Origin: Apis mellifera
Lineage: Eukaryota; Arthropoda; Insecta; Hymenoptera; Apidae
Direction: 5' to 3'
Assembly (NCBI RefSeq): GCF_003254395.2
Contig: NC_037643.1
Coordinates: forward strand, 12,039,963-12,103,962
Length of the DNA stretch: 64,000 bases
Below are positions 61,371 through 64,000 of the stretch, piece by piece; position 1 is the first letter of the stretch, and each line of letters starts with the position of its first letter. The notes below the pieces were generated by a model. That model made no database searches. It was not told the origin of the DNA and worked only from the letters and a program-made list of their open reading frames with translations. The position numbers and the translations under genes were made by a program.

Positions 61371-64000
61371 GTTGAGTTCCTACAATGGTTTCTTTACTTG
61401 GCTTCTTGGATAATTATTGTCTCACATATCACAAATTGAAAGTCTCCAAAATCGATTTTCCATTTTCCATGCAATAAAAAAAAACCAAAGAAAAATTGAT
61501 CATTGCAACTCGATGAAATTATATTTTCATTCAAGTGATATGATAAACAACATATGTATAGAACGCACCATAAACATCGAATCGGCCACGTTGCTGTTTG
61601 TCGAATCTCGTAATTTCGCTAATTCGTCGACTCGCGTTAAACCCGCAACAAATCAGACTGTTCAATGCGTTTCAATCGTCGATTATTTACACGACAAAAT
61701 TGATCGAAACGTAGTTCCGTAGAACAATTGTTAGAAAGAGAGAGAGAGAGAGAGAGAGAGGGAATAGGACCAACCAGTTTCATTGATTTGTCCATGATGG
61801 CATCTTCCATTCACTTTCACGGTGTATATATACATATATACACATAAATACTTCCTAATTATTTACACATTTCTCATATTAAACTATTTTCACAGCCTAT
61901 TCCTTTTAATTGAATTTGATTTTCAAAATGCATTTTTTTATCGATTCTTTTCGCGAAATCAAAAGCAAATTCGGATCTTAGCATATTTGAGAGTATGGCA
62001 ATCGTGTGGAATTTACAGTAGCGCCCATCGATTAACACGGCGAAAAAGAGAAAGAGAAGCGAAAAGAGCGAACTCTAGGCGCTCGCAATGATGGCGCACG
62101 CAATGTGTTGCTCGCGCGATAATCGTAATGAAACTTTGTTCATTATCGATTCCTTCGAAGTTGTTGTTGCTAAGCGGATTCGCGCTTCGTGCTAATCTCT
62201 ATTCTTCATCGAATGTTTCTATTAATCGATACATAGGCTTCATGCGAAGAAATCTCTTGGTGTTTTTTTTGTCGTGAATCAACTAGTTGACGCGAAAATT
62301 TGTTACACAGTCGCAGAAAGATAGCATCTGCGCTACGATGTGTTTCCAGCACTAGGTCGAACAGTGGTTGTCTAACGTATATAGTATGCGACGAGTGGGC
62401 GCGCGGAAAGGGGAGGAGGATCAATATCATGGTTAGGGAGAGACCAGACTGAAAATAGGAGCGAGTGTAAAAGCAGCGATGAGGGATAAGGATTACAAGA
62501 GGAGAGGGAGAAGAAAAAAGGAGAGAAGCCAACCCGAAAATGTCAATTCGTCGGCCTTGATTCTTCGTGAAATTACAATGATTGTGACAAGGATGGCTCG
62601 TGGCCGATTTAAATAGGCTCTTATTGTTTCACTGGAAAATTTTAGTAGTGCGTAGAACAAATATTTATGATGACGATGAAGAAATATTTTTGTGAATATT
62701 ATTTTAATTCGAAATTGAATTTTAGATAGAAAAAGGAGATCGTAAATATGAAAATTCATAATTTGTTTTTTTAAATAGTATTTTTTCGTTGATCGATTTA
62801 AACTTCTCATAGAATTACGATTATATAGATCGGATATTTATATATAATCGTAATGATTAATTGTACTCTTGATTTTTCAATATTATTGAAATATTTTGTT
62901 AATTCGAAATTTTATAATTTATAGGTTTTATATTTTTTTATATAATTTTATCGATTTTTTTATCTTATCATGTCAATTTGTTAATTTGATCTAGAATCCT
63001 TAATTGATTTTGAATCTCATCAAGATTTGTTAACCAAAGTTTTATAAAAAAATTTATCATGCGTTATATATAACGTTTAAAATGTTTAAAATTTTCGAAT
63101 CAATTTAGAGTTCCATTGTATGTAAATTATACAATTATTCATATAAAAAAAGTTATACATATTTTACGTAATCAAAATTATTTAATTTATAATCTGATCT
63201 TGTCTTAATGATAATTTTCTTGATTAAAGATCGTGCATTTTGAATTGTGATTAAAAAAAATCTTTTCTTTTATGCAATTTTTAAATAAATCGATCATTTT
63301 TCACTAACATTCTTTGTTAAAAATTGGTTGACGAACATGTTATATAATAAATGATAAAAAGAAAATTAAATCACTATAATCTCATCGTTATATTTTTCAT
63401 GATAATAGGTTGCAACAACAACTAGAAATAACTGAGAAATTTGAAGTGAAATAATATTTCTTTTTTTTTTTTAGTTCAAAAATTTAATTGACAAAACTAT
63501 AAAACGCAATGGCGATCCACCAGCGACCGACATCGACTAGGCATACAATATTCCACTATAAACACAACACCGAAAATGGCTCATGAAAATCCGTTATAAA
63601 ATCATTAACTGACCTTTGCGATAGAAAAAGACAGATGACGTAATCATTTTTAATTAGAATCTATTCTTATTTTAAAATTACAATTTCTAGCTTTTACGAA
63701 TTATTTAAATCTTAAATTATGTAGAAATTTTAAATACAATAAAAAAAAACATTAAATAATAAATATCTCTTGAATTATTTGTTTAAAATAAACGAGAAAT
63801 ATAATTTTTGTTTACAAGATAGTATTTTGATTAATATTTATTAATAGAAATTATATTTTTAATAGAATAATAGAAAACGTATTATGAATATATTTCGTAA
63901 TTCACAAATATTTTTTTTCCTAAAACAACAACGGATTTGAAATGTCAATCATCCTTTGTCGTAAAGGTCAGCGAGATCTTTTCTAAGCTCTTGTTCGACA
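61371..64000. other. Downstream AT-rich sequence, no gene seen
   Basis: A GA tract lies at about 61736-61760, a modestly GC-richer patch at 62020-62600, and very AT-rich sequence from 62640 to the end with short A and T runs. AAAATGGC lies at 63573. Small frames here have no supporting features. Confidence 0.5.

Noticed and set aside
1..64000. Transposon or retroelement coding regions, CRISPR arrays, rRNA
   Set aside because: No transposase, integrase or reverse-transcriptase motif, no regularly spaced short repeats with unique spacers, and no rRNA core was recognised on either strand.

Overview
The window looks like nuclear DNA of a bee, most likely Apis or a close relative. Three things point there: an AT-rich genome with GC-richer islands, a nuclear copy of a mitochondrial cox1 fragment whose sequence and codon use are bee-like, and a canonical GT-AG spliced gene encoding an insect Mastermind-type protein. 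The species call rests on recognition by eye; no search was run.

Layout. Positions 1-502 hold a decayed cox1 NUMT on the minus strand, cut by the window edge. From about 500 to 48,568 I find no exon I can defend. This stretch alternates between (i) GC-richer single-copy islands carrying GA/CT tracts and other simple repeats and (ii) AT-rich tandem arrays with units of about 80-330 bp. The arrays lie at about 0.94-2.39, 4.15-4.89, 6.79-7.99, 10.57-11.83, 15.04-15.87, 24.6-26.2, 28.8-30.0, 30.8-32.3, 41.9-43.4, 43.95-44.97 and 47.3-47.7 kb. Several have higher-order structure. A three-arm inverted repeat lies at 46.8-47.3 kb. No transposase, reverse transcriptase, tRNA, rRNA or CRISPR array was recognised.

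The one convincing gene is the 3' half of mastermind (mam) on the plus strand: five coding exons (48569-48901, 53188-53365, 54987-55289, 55698-55949, 56751-56995) whose phases join exactly into a 436-residue Gln/Met/Gly-rich C-terminal part ending in an acidic, hydrophobic tail. The N-terminal basic domain that contacts Notch and the CSL factor is not in the window, so at least one upstream exon must lie to the left. The first 48.5 kb is therefore probably one giant mam intron (inference). An A/GA-rich stretch after the stop, to about 61.4 kb, is the likely long 3' UTR, followed by featureless AT-rich DNA to the end.

Function. Mastermind is the nuclear co-activator of Notch signalling. The remaining window is best read as its intronic and 3' landscape. 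The most interesting candidates are a tandem array whose units each resemble a complete 3' splice site (43.95-44.97 kb), a possible recursive splice site at 21,215/21,216, the three-arm inverted repeat with Pho/YY1-like motifs, and the higher-order satellites.
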